A stretch of DNA of 14,545 nt from DASVDK01 sp036381125 [NCBI: Thermodesulfobacteriota bacterium]. GTDB lineage: Bacteria > DASVDK01. The notes under the pieces were generated by a model. It saw only the letters and a list, made by a program, of their open reading frames with translations, did not search any database and had not been told where the DNA came from. This document shows, one piece after another, positions 7,823 through 14,545 of the stretch (position 1 is the first letter of the stretch; each line of letters opens with the position of its first letter). The position numbers and the translations under genes were made by a program. The stretch covers positions 1 to 14,545 of the forward strand of contig DASVDK010000015.1 in assembly GCA_036381125.1 (NCBI GenBank). The letters run 5' to 3'.

Positions 7823-7828
7823 TATCGT
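7823..7828 (+). promoter_or_regulatory. Candidate extended -10 box for the RraA-like gene
   Basis: TGC-TATCGT (TG at 7820-7821) fits an extended -10 element, 36 bases before ATG 7865. It lies in the 116-base divergent region shared with the SDR gene. Confidence 0.4.
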
Positions 7829-7864
7829 GGGCCGCCGCACGGGCACCGAACAGGGGAGGCACCG

Positions 7865-8341
7865 ATGGACTTCCGCACGGCGGACCTGATCGACGCGCAC
7901 GGCGATCGCCTCGCGAGCTGCGAGCTGTCCTTCCGCCAGTTCGGCGGCCGGCGCCGGTTCGCCGGCGAGATCCGCACCGTCAAGTGCTACGAGGACAACG
8001 TCGTCATGAGGCGCATGCTCGAGGGGCCCGGGGAGGGCCGCGTCCTCGTCGTCGACGGCGCCGGCTCGCTCAGGTGCGCGCTCGTCGGCGACGTCATCGC
8101 AGGCATCGCCGAGGCCAGCGGGTGGGCGGGGCTCGTCATCCACGGCGCCGTACGGGACGTCGAGGCGCTCGCCCGCCTGCCGATCGGCATCAAGGCCCTC
8201 GGGTCGAACCCGCGCAAGAGCGGCAAGGCGGGAGTGGGCGTGGCCGACGTGCCGGTCGCCTTCGGCGGCGTCGTCTTCCGCCCCGGCGCCTGGCTCTACA
8301 GCGACGAGGACGGCATCCTCGTCGCCCCCGAGCGCCTCTAG
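7865..8341 (+). CDS. RraA-family protein / HMG-type aldolase-like
   Basis: A 158-residue protein covering the whole RraA fold, with start ATG 7865 and GGGGAGG ending 5 bases upstream. It aligns by eye with E. coli RraA along its length: TADLIDAH at the start, the [14 protein letters not shown] block, [15 protein letters not shown], then [23 protein letters not shown]. RraA in E. coli binds and inhibits RNase E. The wider family contains 4-hydroxy-4-methyl-2-oxoglutarate (HMG) aldolases and oxaloacetate decarboxylases that need an Arg-Asp pair after a glycine-rich loop. Here R97-D98 is present (E. coli RraA has RQ), so a metal-dependent aldolase or decarboxylase activity is plausible. It is divergent from the SDR gene and convergent with the methyltransferase gene, across the palindromic repeats. 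Confidence 0.88.
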   Translation: MDFRTADLIDAHGDRLASCELSFRQFGGRRRFAGEIRTVKCYEDNVVMRRMLEGPGEGRVLVVDGAGSLRCALVGDVIAGIAEASGWAGLVIHGAVRDVEALARLPIGIKALGSNPRKSGKAGVGVADVPVAFGGVVFRPGAWLYSDEDGILVAPERL

Positions 8342-8372
8342 CCTGTCGGGTCGGGCCCCCACGTTCTCCTGG

Positions 8373-8486
8373 TTGGAAAATGGAAAGACCTGACCCCCTG
8401 GAAACCCCTCGGGGTCAGGTCTCAACGTTTTCCATGGGGTCAGGTCTCAACGTTTTCCAGATTGGAAAATGGAAAGACCTGACCCC
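8373..8486. repeat. Cluster of four palindromic repeat units (GGGGTCAGGTCT family)
   Basis: Four units of 24-25 bases lie in the convergent gap between the RraA-like and methyltransferase genes. Units A (8373-8397) and D (8462-8486) are identical, begin TTGGAAAATGG and end AGACCTGACCCC. Units B (8411-8434) and C (8436-8459) are identical to each other, begin GGGGTCAGGTCT and end GTTTTCCA, and are the approximate inverse of A and D. The order is A, inverted B, inverted C, D, so A-B and C-D can each fold into a hairpin with an 11-base GACCTGACCCC/GGGGTCAGGTC stem plus outer TGGAAAA/TTTTCCA pairing. The cluster is distinctly richer in A/T than its surroundings. From general recollection it resembles dispersed REP-type elements linked to Y1 (RAYT) transposases. 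It could also act as a bidirectional transcription terminator. Confidence 0.85.
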
Positions 8487-8496
8487 AGGCTCGGGC

Positions 8497-9414
8497 TCAC
8501 GATGTGCGGCGGGCGCTCCAGGTCTGGCCCGAGCCGCCGGCTGCGCCGCTCTGTGCGGCACCGCTCTGCGAGCCGCCCGCCCCGCCGGGGGGCAGGCCGG
8601 CGATCCGCGATCCGTCCACATGACCCTCGAGCGTGAGATCGAGCGGCTGCGGCGCGGACCGGTCGCGCAGAACGAGGGTGATCCGGTCGCCCGTCAGCCT
8701 CCCCTCGACCGGCACCTTGCGGCCGTCGATCGTGGCCGTGCCGTTCACCTTCTGGAACTCCTGGTCGAGTTCCAGCCGGGCGGGGCCCGACCCGGACCCG
8801 GTCCCGGACGGCAGCGTGAGGTCCCACGCCCCCTCGACCTTTGCCGGGATGACCCAGTAGTAGATGGTGCCGCGCGCCCCCTCGGTCACCTCGACGACGC
8901 GGTCCGGCTCCCAGTCGTCCATGTCGAAGCTGTGGGACACGATGCGCGTCCCGGGGCGGAGCTGGTCGAGCAGCTTCGGCCTGAGCTGGAGGTTCACGCT
9001 CGAGAGGAGGTACATGGTGACGATGGTGGCGTCGCTGAAGTCGGCCTCGAAGAGGTCCTGCTGGACGAAGCGCGTGAGGTGGGTCACTCCGGCCTGCTCG
9101 GCGTTGCGCTTGCCGTCCTCCACGCGCGCCGGGTCGATGTCGATCCCGACGCCGCGGGTGCCGTAGCGGGCGGCGGCGGTGACGACGATGCGGCCGTCGC
9201 CGGAGCCGAGGTCGTAGAGCAGATCGTTCGGCGTAGGCGCGGCGAGCTCGAGCATGCGGTCGACGATCGGTTGCGGCGTCTGGACGTACGGGACGTCCAG
9301 CTCGACGTCCTTCTCGGTGGCGGTCGCCTGCCGGCCGTTGACGAGCGCGCAGGCCGACAGTGCGGCGAGCAACGCCGCGACGGCGAACGCGCTCCTTACC
9401 GGGGTCGGTCCCAT
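8497..9414 (-). CDS. Lipoprotein-type SAM-dependent methyltransferase
   Basis: A 305-residue class I methyltransferase with an export signal. ATG 9414 has GGAGG 5 bases upstream and is preferred over ATG 9435, seven codons earlier. Residues 1-22 form a short signal with lipobox LSAC (C22), so the mature protein would be a periplasmic or surface lipoprotein. YVQTPQPIVDRMLELA leads into motif I, YDLGSGDGRI (D68 to I76), with D92/D94 closing the second strand. Later segments are FVQQDLFEADFSDATIV and LRPKLLDQLRPGTRIVSH. This pattern resembles FAM173/ATPSC-KMT lysine methyltransferases. After about residue 185 a beta-rich extension carries NGTATIDGRKVPVEGRL and LEGHVDGSRIAG, then a Gly/Ser/Gln-rich tail. 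An exported SAM enzyme is odd, since SAM is cytoplasmic. It follows the permease gene by 33 bases on the same strand and is probably co-transcribed. It ends 10 bases from the palindromic repeats. Confidence 0.87.
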   Translation of the reverse strand: MGPTPVRSAFAVAALLAALSACALVNGRQATATEKDVELDVPYVQTPQPIVDRMLELAAPTPNDLLYDLGSGDGRIVVTAAARYGTRGVGIDIDPARVEDGKRNAEQAGVTHLTRFVQQDLFEADFSDATIVTMYLLSSVNLQLRPKLLDQLRPGTRIVSHSFDMDDWEPDRVVEVTEGARGTIYYWVIPAKVEGAWDLTLPSGTGSGSGPARLELDQEFQKVNGTATIDGRKVPVEGRLTGDRITLVLRDRSAPQPLDLTLEGHVDGSRIAGLPPGGAGGSQSGAAQSGAAGGSGQTWSARRTS

Positions 9415-9447
9415 GGCTACCTCCTCGTTCGACATGGTGGTTCGGAT

Positions 9448-10767
9448 TCAGGCGGACGGCTGTGTCCGGGCGGCCGGGCGCGATGCGGCCAGGAGCGGCA
9501 ACCCGACCAGCATGACCGCGACGCCGAGCCAGGCGCCGGCGCCGGCGTAGCGCAGGCTCGAATAGAGCATGAACGCCGACGTGGCGCAGAACGCGAGCGG
9601 GACGAAAGGGTAGAGCGGCACGCGGTACGGCCGGGGCGCGGAGGGATCGCGGCGCCGCATGACGATCAGCGAGACGCCCGTCAAGAGGAAGAAGAACCAG
9701 AAGACGGGGGCCGTGTAGGCCACCATGGCCTCGAAGCCGCCGCGCGCCACCGTGCCGAAGCCGACCAGCAGGAGCGCAAGCCCGCCCTGCACGACGAGCG
9801 CGTTCACGGGCGCCTCGCGCCCCGGCGTCCAGTCCCCGAGCGGGCGGAAGACCGCGAAGTCGCGGCCGAGCGCGTAGCCGCTGCGCGCGCCGGTGATGAT
9901 GGCCGCGTTCGCGGAGGAGGCCGCGGAGAGCGCGACGATGAGGCTGAGCGCCACGGCGCCCTGGACGCCGCCGGCGCCCCGCATGAGGTCGGCCGCGACC
10001 ACGCTCGACGCCATGACGCCCTCGAACCCGAGGCCGCGCAGGTAGGCGAGGTTCACGAGGAGGTAGAGGAGCGTGATGAGGCCGATGCCCCACACGAGGG
10101 CGCGGCTCATGCTCCCCCGGCCCTTGAGCTCGGCCGAGACGTACGCGGTCTCGTTCCAGCCGCCGAACGTCAACAGGACGAAGACCATCGCGAGCCCGAG
10201 GGCGCCCGACCCCGCGCCGGCGGAGGGCGCGCGGGGCGCCGCGGTCGGCTCGGCGAGGAAGAAGCCGACGGCGATGACGAGCAGGAGCCCCAGCACCTCG
10301 ATCAGGGTCAGCAGGTTCTGCGCGCGGCGTCCGTAGCCGAGCCCGGCGACGTTGAGCCCGGTCAGCGCGACGACCGCGGCGGCCGCGAGCGCGGGGGACC
10401 CCTGCTCGCCCCACGGCAGGAGCGGGGCGAGGTAGTCGCCGAAGACGAACGCGAGGAGCGCGATCGAGCCGGTCTGGATCACGGCCATGCGTGACCAGCC
10501 GAAGAGGAAGCCCACCCCCCGCCCGAAGGCGCGCGTGAGGAAGTGGTAGTCCCCGCCCGCGTCCGGGTAGGTCGTCGCCAGCTCCGCGTAGCAGAGCGCG
10601 CCCACGAGCGACACGAGACCGCCGATCAGCCAGGCGGCGACGAAGAGCGAGCCGTCGCCGGTGTGTTCGGCCACGAGCTGGGGGGACCGGAAGATGCCGA
10701 CGCCGACGACCAGGCCCACCATCAGGGCGACGGCGTCGAGCGTCGTCAGGATCGGTCTCGGTGGCAT
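9448..10767 (-). CDS. APC-superfamily amino acid permease
   Basis: A 439-residue inner-membrane transporter with about 12 hydrophobic segments. ATG 10767 has AAAGG 6 bases upstream. The first helix carries the APC signature GLVVGVGIFRSP, the unwound substrate-binding Gly stretch. TM2-3 read GGLVSLVGALCYAELATTYPDAGGDYHFL, with the conserved Ala-Glu-Leu and Pro-x-x-Gly-Gly. FGGWNETAYVSAELK in TM6 and SANAAIITGARSGYALGRD in TM8 are also family-typical. A loop of about 30 residues rich in Ala/Pro (EPTAAPRAPSAGAGSGA) separates two helices near residue 180. It likely imports or exchanges amino acids or polyamines using a cation gradient or antiport; the substrate is not readable. It is the first gene of a two-gene minus-strand unit with the lipoprotein methyltransferase. 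Confidence 0.92.
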   Translation of the reverse strand: MPPRPILTTLDAVALMVGLVVGVGIFRSPQLVAEHTGDGSLFVAAWLIGGLVSLVGALCYAELATTYPDAGGDYHFLTRAFGRGVGFLFGWSRMAVIQTGSIALLAFVFGDYLAPLLPWGEQGSPALAAAAVVALTGLNVAGLGYGRRAQNLLTLIEVLGLLLVIAVGFFLAEPTAAPRAPSAGAGSGALGLAMVFVLLTFGGWNETAYVSAELKGRGSMSRALVWGIGLITLLYLLVNLAYLRGLGFEGVMASSVVAADLMRGAGGVQGAVALSLIVALSAASSANAAIITGARSGYALGRDFAVFRPLGDWTPGREAPVNALVVQGGLALLLVGFGTVARGGFEAMVAYTAPVFWFFFLLTGVSLIVMRRRDPSAPRPYRVPLYPFVPLAFCATSAFMLYSSLRYAGAGAWLGVAVMLVGLPLLAASRPAARTQPSA

Positions 10768-10778
10768 ACGGCACCTTT

Positions 10779-10790
10779 CGCCGATCGGCG
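10779..10790. promoter_or_regulatory. 12-base perfect palindrome upstream of the permease gene
   Basis: CGCCGATCGGCG is its own reverse complement and lies directly upstream of the permease Shine-Dalgarno (12-23 bases before the start codon). It could be an operator half-site pair or a small RNA stem; chance is also possible in DNA this rich in G+C. Confidence 0.25.
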
Positions 10791-10968
10791 GCCCGAGGGG
10801 GTCGCCGCGCGTCCTGCGGGAGGCATGCCCAAAGACGGCGAGACCTGCCGGCCCCCGCCGCCCGGGCCGCCCGCCGTGCCGGAGGTCACGGCCACGAGGG
10901 CGCGTCGGCCCGGGTGAGGCCCGAACGCCCCGAGCAGGGGCCCGGTTTGCAGCAGCCGGCCGACCGGG

Positions 10969-10974
10969 TAGACT
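10969..10974 (+). promoter_or_regulatory. Candidate -10 box for the aminotransferase gene
   Basis: TAGACT lies 25 bases before ATG 11000. It is a weak match to TATAAT (four of six) but keeps the TAnnnT pattern seen before other plus-strand genes here. Confidence 0.35.
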
Positions 10975-10999
10975 ACGGGCTCTCCTCGGGAGCCGACGT

Positions 11000-12181
11000 A
11001 TGCCTCTATCCGGTCAGGGCGAGCGTCACCCGCGCGGCCTCGCGCGCCCCGGCGTGCAGGCGCTCAGGGCCTCGCTCATTCGAGAGGTTGCCAACGCGGG
11101 CGCCGGCCGCGCGGACGTGATCCCCCTCTGGTTCGGCGAGCCGGACCAGCCGACGCCCGACTTCATCACGAACGCGGCCGCGGCCGCCCTGGCCGAGGGG
11201 CGTACGTTCTACGCGCCGAACCTCGGCATCCCGGAGCTGCGCGAGGCCCTCGCCGGCTACCTGACCCGGCTGCACCGCCCGGTCGCGGCCGAGCGGATCT
11301 GCGTGACCGCGTCCGGCATGAACGCGCTCATGCTGGTCATGGAGTGCCTGATCGACCCCGGCGACCGCGTCGTGGCCGCCACCCCCACCTGGCCGAACTG
11401 TCTCGAGGTCGTGCACGTCATGGGGGGCCGGACCGACACCCTCGCGCTCGAACTCGCCGGGACCGAGTGGCGCATCGACCTCGACCGGTTCCTCGGGATG
11501 ATCGACGCCGACACCCGGGCGGTCCTGGTCAACTCCCCCAACAACCCGACCGGCTTCACCATGACGCGGGAGGCGCAGGCGGCGCTGCTCGCCCGCTGCC
11601 GCCGCCTCGGCGTGTGGCTCGTCGCGGACGAGGTGTACGACCGCATCTACTACGACGGCACGTCGGCGCCGTCGTTCCTCGACATCGCGGAGCCCGACGA
11701 CCGCGTGATCGTCGTCAACAGCTTCTCGAAGACCTGGGCCATGACCGGCTGGCGGCTCGGCTGGATCACCGCGCCGGCGCCCCTCATGGACGACCTCGCC
11801 AAGCTGAACGAGTTCAACGTGTCGAGCGCCGCCACGTTCGCGCAGCACGCCGGGGTGGTCGCGGTGCGCGAGGGGGAGCCCTTCGTGGCGGCGACGCTCG
11901 AGCGCTACCGGCGGGCGCGCGACCTCGTCTACGAGCGGCTCGGCGCCTTTGCCCGGGTCCAGGCGACGCGGCCGGCGGGCGCGTTCTACGCCTTCTTCCG
12001 CGTCGACGGCGTGACCGACAGCCTGGCCTTCGCGAAGCGGCTCCTCGCGGAGACCGGCGTGGGGCTCGCCCCGGGCGTCGCGTTCGGCCCGACGGGGGAG
12101 GGGCACCTGCGCCTCTGCTTCGCCAGCTCCCTCGAGCGGCTCGAGGCCGCGCTCGACCGCGCGGCCCCGGCGCTTCGGTGA
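11000..12181 (+). CDS. Class I/II pyridoxal-phosphate-dependent aminotransferase
   Basis: A 393-residue cytoplasmic fold-type I aminotransferase, which moves an amino group between an amino acid and a 2-oxo acid. The frame is open further upstream, but ATG 11000 has GGGAG at 10988-10992 and begins just before the family's N-terminal arm. Motifs: LWFGEPDQPTP near 43-53, YAPNLGIPELREALA at 71-85, VTASGMNAL at 102-110, NNPTG at 181-185, DEVYD at 210-214, SFSKTWAMTGWRLG with PLP lysine K244 and R252, and HLRLCFASS with the carboxylate-binding Arg near the end. The layout matches aspartate/aromatic or arginine-pyruvate type enzymes; the amino donor is not determinable. leuC follows 48 bases later on the same strand but seems to have its own -10 box. 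Branched-chain aminotransferases are normally fold type IV, so this is unlikely to be the dedicated leucine transaminase. Confidence 0.92.
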   Translation: MPLSGQGERHPRGLARPGVQALRASLIREVANAGAGRADVIPLWFGEPDQPTPDFITNAAAAALAEGRTFYAPNLGIPELREALAGYLTRLHRPVAAERICVTASGMNALMLVMECLIDPGDRVVAATPTWPNCLEVVHVMGGRTDTLALELAGTEWRIDLDRFLGMIDADTRAVLVNSPNNPTGFTMTREAQAALLARCRRLGVWLVADEVYDRIYYDGTSAPSFLDIAEPDDRVIVVNSFSKTWAMTGWRLGWITAPAPLMDDLAKLNEFNVSSAATFAQHAGVVAVREGEPFVAATLERYRRARDLVYERLGAFARVQATRPAGAFYAFFRVDGVTDSLAFAKRLLAETGVGLAPGVAFGPTGEGHLRLCFASSLERLEAALDRAAPALR

Positions 12182-12186
12182 CGCGG

Positions 12187-12192
12187 TACACT
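12187..12192 (+). promoter_or_regulatory. Candidate -10 box for leuCD
   Basis: TACACT lies 37 bases before ATG 12230, in the 48-base gap after the aminotransferase gene. No leader peptide rich in Leu, attenuator hairpin or T-box can be fitted in this short space, so leucine control by attenuation is not supported here. Confidence 0.4.
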
Positions 12193-12229
12193 GATCGATC
12201 GTCCGACAACCGGGAGGAGACCCCCAATC

Positions 12230-13633
12230 ATGCCCGAGACGCTCCTCGACAAGGTCTGGCGCGCGCACACGGTCCGCACGCTGCCGTCGGGGCAGACCCA
12301 GCTCTTCATCGGGCTGCACCTCGTGCACGAGGTGACGAGCCCCCAGGCGTTCCAGATGCTCAGGGACGCCGGCCTCACGGTCCGCATGCCGTCGCGCACC
12401 TTCGCCACGGCCGACCACATCGTCCCCACGGCCTCCCAGGCGCGGCCCTTCAAGGACCCGATGGCCGAGGAGATGATGGTCCACCTCACCCGCAACACGA
12501 AGGACTTCGGCGTCCCGTTCTTCGACCTGGCCAGCGGCCGTCAGGGGATCGTGCACGTCATCGGGCCCGAGCTCGGCCTCACGCAGCCGGGCATGACGAT
12601 CGCCTGCGGCGACAGCCACACCTCCACCCACGGCGCGCTCGGCGCGCTGGCGTTCGGGATCGGCACCAGCCAGGTGCGCGACGTGCTGGCCACGCAGACG
12701 CTCGCCCTGGCGAAGCCGAAGCTCAGGCGGATCGAGGTGACCGGCGCGCTCGGCAAGGGCGTCTCGGCGAAGGACGTGATCCTCACGATCATCCAGCGCC
12801 TCGGCGTCAACGGCGGCGTCGGCTACGCCTACGAGTACGGCGGACCGGTCATCGACCGGATGACCATGGAGGAGCGCCTCACCGTCTGCAACATGAGCAT
12901 CGAGGGGGCGGCCCGCATCGGCTACGTCAACCCCGACCGGACGACCTTCGAGTACCTGAAGGGCCGCCCGTACGCGCCGTCGGGCGCGGCGTGGGACCGG
13001 GCCGTGGCCTGGTGGACCAGCCTCGCCTCGGAGCCCGGCGCCCGGTACGACGACGTGTGGCAGCTCGCGGGCGAGTCGATCGTGCCGGTCGTCACCTGGG
13101 GGATCAACCCGGGGCAGTCGATCGGCGTCGACGGGCGGATCCCCGACCCGGCCTCCGCGAAAACCGACCTCGAGCGGCAGGCCCTGGAGGAGGCGATCGA
13201 CTTCATGTCGTTCAAGCCGGGACAGCCGATCGCCGGCACGAAGATCGACGTGGCCTTCATCGGCTCCTGCACCAACGGCCGCCTCTCCGACCTGCGCGCC
13301 GCCGCGCAGATCGCGAAGGGCCGGAAGGTGGCGCGCGGGGTGCGCGCCCTCGTGGTGCCCGGCTCGCAGCAGGTCGCGAGGGCGGCCGAGGCCGAGGGGC
13401 TCCACGAGGTCTTCCGCGAGGCCGGCTTCGAGTGGCGCGGCGCCGGCTGCTCCATGTGCCTCGGCATGAACGAGGACCAGCTCCGGGGGCGCGAGATCTC
13501 CGCGTCCTCGAGCAACCGCAACTTCAAGGGCCGGCAGGGCAGCCCCACGGGGCGCACGCTCCTCATGAGCCCGCAGATGGTGGCCGCGGCCGCCGTTGCC
13601 GGCGCCGTGGTCGACGTGAGGGAGATGCTCTAG
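12230..13633 (+). CDS. leuC: 3-isopropylmalate dehydratase, large subunit
   Basis: A 467-residue protein that with LeuD interconverts 2- and 3-isopropylmalate, the second step of leucine synthesis, using a [4Fe-4S] cluster. GGGAGGAG at 12212-12219 supports ATG 12230. The three cluster cysteines are C347 (in GSCTNG), C407 and C410 (in GCSMCLGMN), numbers identical to those of E. coli LeuC. Other family blocks are [10 protein letters not shown] at the start, ATADHIVPT near 63-71, [68 protein letters not shown] and [22 protein letters not shown]. Length and motif spacing match the bacterial full-length LeuC type rather than the shorter archaeal or homoaconitase-like type. leuD follows with no intervening base. 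leuA and leuB are not in the window. Confidence 0.97.
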   Translation: MPETLLDKVWRAHTVRTLPSGQTQLFIGLHLVHEVTSPQAFQMLRDAGLTVRMPSRTFATADHIVPTASQARPFKDPMAEEMMVHLTRNTKDFGVPFFDLASGRQGIVHVIGPELGLTQPGMTIACGDSHTSTHGALGALAFGIGTSQVRDVLATQTLALAKPKLRRIEVTGALGKGVSAKDVILTIIQRLGVNGGVGYAYEYGGPVIDRMTMEERLTVCNMSIEGAARIGYVNPDRTTFEYLKGRPYAPSGAAWDRAVAWWTSLASEPGARYDDVWQLAGESIVPVVTWGINPGQSIGVDGRIPDPASAKTDLERQALEEAIDFMSFKPGQPIAGTKIDVAFIGSCTNGRLSDLRAAAQIAKGRKVARGVRALVVPGSQQVARAAEAEGLHEVFREAGFEWRGAGCSMCLGMNEDQLRGREISASSSNRNFKGRQGSPTGRTLLMSPQMVAAAAVAGAVVDVREML

Positions 13634-14233
13634 ATGGGCGACAACGCCTACGTCCGCAAGCAGATCGCCGGCCGCTTCCTCCCGCTGCCCGGCAACGACA
13701 TCGACACCGACCGGATCATCCCGGCGCGCTACCTCAAGGTCGTCACCTTCGCCGGCATCGGCGAGCACGTGTTCGAGGACGACCGCGAGCAGAACCGGCA
13801 CCACCCGTTCGACGACCCGCGCTTCCAGGGTGCGAGCATCCTGGTCGTCGGCCTCAACTTCGGCTGCGGCTCCTCGCGCGAGCACGCCCCCCAGGCGCTC
13901 AAGGGGTGGGGGATCCGGGCGATCGTCGGCGGCTCCTTTGCCGAGATCTTCTTCGGCAACTGCATCAGCCTCGGCATCCCGTGCCTCACGGCCGACATGG
14001 CCGACATCGAGTGGCTCATGGCCGAGGCGGCCAGGAGCCCGAAGACCGAGGGGGTGGTGGACGTCGAGGCGAGGCTCGTCCGCTTCGGCGAGCGGACGAT
14101 CACGGCCGGCATCCCCGACGGCGCCCGCAGCCAGCTCGTCGAGGGCACCTGGGACGCGACCGGGGTGCTGCTCCAGGCGGGCGACCAGATCGAGCGGGTC
14201 GGCTCCAGCCTGCCGTACGTCAGGGGGTTCTGA
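13634..14233 (+). CDS. leuD: 3-isopropylmalate dehydratase, small subunit
   Basis: A 199-residue swivelling small subunit of isopropylmalate isomerase that completes the active site of LeuC. ATG 13634 follows the leuC TAG stop directly, which implies translational coupling; a GAGGGAG sequence at the end of leuC serves as ribosome site. Key segments: GNDIDTDRIIPARYLK near 20-35, which shapes substrate specificity; HPFDDPRF; NFGCGSSREHAPQAL with F76-H84, the LeuD substrate-binding loop; and GGSFAEIFFGNCISLGIP. The length matches bacterial LeuD (about 200 residues) rather than the roughly 160-residue archaeal type, consistent with its LeuC partner. The C-terminal tail (QIERVGSSLPYVRGF) is complete. 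Confidence 0.96.
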   Translation: MGDNAYVRKQIAGRFLPLPGNDIDTDRIIPARYLKVVTFAGIGEHVFEDDREQNRHHPFDDPRFQGASILVVGLNFGCGSSREHAPQALKGWGIRAIVGGSFAEIFFGNCISLGIPCLTADMADIEWLMAEAARSPKTEGVVDVEARLVRFGERTITAGIPDGARSQLVEGTWDATGVLLQAGDQIERVGSSLPYVRGF

Positions 14234-14355
14234 ATCGGCGGTCACGGCCTGGCCGGCCTCGACCGTCATGATGCCCGCGCCTTCATGAGCGGCGTGGCGT
14301 CGCCGGTTGCCTTCGCCGCCTTCGCGAGGGCGTGTCGCGTCCGGTGACCCGGTCG
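14234..14355. other. Convergent spacer between leuD and the hydrolase gene
   Basis: No gene, clear terminator or repeat is seen. A GGCCTGGCCGGCC stretch near 14248 could form a weak hairpin but has no T-run. A 20-codon frame starting at ATG 14285 lacks a ribosome site. Confidence 0.4.
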
Positions 14356-14545
14356 TCAGCGGACCATCGGATCGCGTGCGGCCACCGCGGCCAGGTCGAC
14401 GAGGGGAACGCGCGACCCGAACCGCGCGTTCAACGCCCCGATGAAGGCGTTGGCGAGGATCGCCTGCCCGGTGGCGCTCGGGTGGAACCCGTCCGGCGCG
14501 AAGAGGCCGCCGTCCGCGCGCGCCGTGAGGAGCCGGCCCCGCACG
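14356..14545 (-). CDS. SGNH/GDSL-type hydrolase, C-terminal fragment (5' end outside window)
   Basis: Only the last 62 or so residues are present; the frame is open at the right edge, and the GTG at 14544 need not be the start. The readable part has GGLFAPDGFHPSATGQAIL, containing the Asp-x-x-His-Pro block V (D and H three apart) that supplies two members of the catalytic triad in SGNH/GDSL lipases and esterases. ANAFIGALNARFG and VPLVDLAAVAARDP follow, a tail commonly seen in secreted members of this family. The enzyme would hydrolyse an ester, but the substrate is unknown and block I (GDS) lies outside the window. It converges on leuD with 122 bases between stops. Confidence 0.75.
   Translation of the reverse strand, partial: VRGRLLTARADGGLFAPDGFHPSATGQAILANAFIGALNARFGSRVPLVDLAAVAARDPMVR

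Larger units (their letters stand above)
10768..10999. other. Divergent intergenic region between permease and aminotransferase
   Basis: No gene is supported. It contains a 12-base perfect palindrome next to the permease ribosome site and a candidate -10 box for the aminotransferase. A 30-codon frame at 10825-10917 (start MPKDGETCRP) has its only Shine-Dalgarno one base from the ATG and is Pro/Arg-rich, so I do not call it. Confidence 0.5.

Noticed and set aside
8373-8486. CRISPR array
   Set aside because: The units alternate in orientation, there are only four, and the gaps are 1-13 bases without spacers, so this is a palindromic repeat cluster.
10825-10917. 30-codon small protein upstream of the aminotransferase gene
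   Set aside because: The GGAGG lies one base from the ATG, too close to work, and the Pro/Arg-rich product resembles random GC-rich translation.
12182-12229. Leucine attenuator or T-box before leuC
   Set aside because: The gap is only 48 bases, with no Leu-rich leader peptide, T-box core or terminator hairpin.
11006-14269. Minus-strand open frame of over 1000 codons opposite the aminotransferase and leuCD
   Set aside because: Its composition is dominated by Arg, Asp, Gly, His and Glu, with no recognisable motif, and it overlaps three certain genes completely.
1-14545. tRNA, rRNA or riboswitch genes
   Set aside because: No cloverleaf with a CCA-type acceptor, no rRNA-like conserved stretch and no known riboswitch core was noticed on either strand; a covariance-model scan could not be run.

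Overview
The window is GC-rich bacterial chromosomal DNA, densely packed with genes. Most starts carry clear Shine-Dalgarno sequences (GGAGG or AAAGGAGGT) and codon third positions are strongly G/C. There is no rRNA, tRNA, CRISPR array, phage or intact transposase gene. Gene content, base composition and the short upstream TAnnnT boxes would suit an uncultured soil or groundwater lineage of the Methylomirabilota/Rokubacteria type or a deltaproteobacterial type. That placement is a weak guess, because no phylogenetic marker is present.

Layout. Bases 1-669 are the 3' part of a glucokinase gene. Bases 961-4448 form a copper-handling region. It holds a CopB-like P1B ATPase with a His-rich linker, a degenerate N-terminal metal-binding domain and a CPD membrane motif. 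A short non-coding element with imperfect inverted ends lies directly behind its stop codon. After that come a possible secreted-protein remnant and an orphan C-terminal piece of a cupredoxin. Bases 4578-6215 encode an acyl-CoA synthetase, and 6491-6928 a small PRC-barrel protein.

Bases 6954-8341 hold a divergent pair: an SDR oxidoreductase on the minus strand and an RraA/HMG-aldolase-like protein on the plus strand. A nested palindromic repeat cluster (8373-8486) fills the convergent gap after it. Bases 8497-10767 are a minus-strand two-gene operon with an APC-family permease first and a lipoprotein-type SAM methyltransferase second. From 11000 the plus strand carries a class I/II aminotransferase followed by leuC and leuD (isopropylmalate isomerase). 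The right edge holds the 3' end of a minus-strand SGNH/GDSL hydrolase gene.

How the genes relate. LeuC and LeuD form one enzyme of leucine synthesis; the aminotransferase just upstream may or may not share their transcript. The copper ATPase and cupredoxin remnant look like what is left of a copper-resistance cluster that has suffered deletion and insertion. The remainder is ordinary accessory metabolism. I found no convincing undescribed multi-gene system. The points most worth a second look are the ATPase's altered metal sites, the MITE-like element, the palindromic repeats, and the exported methyltransferase paired with a permease.
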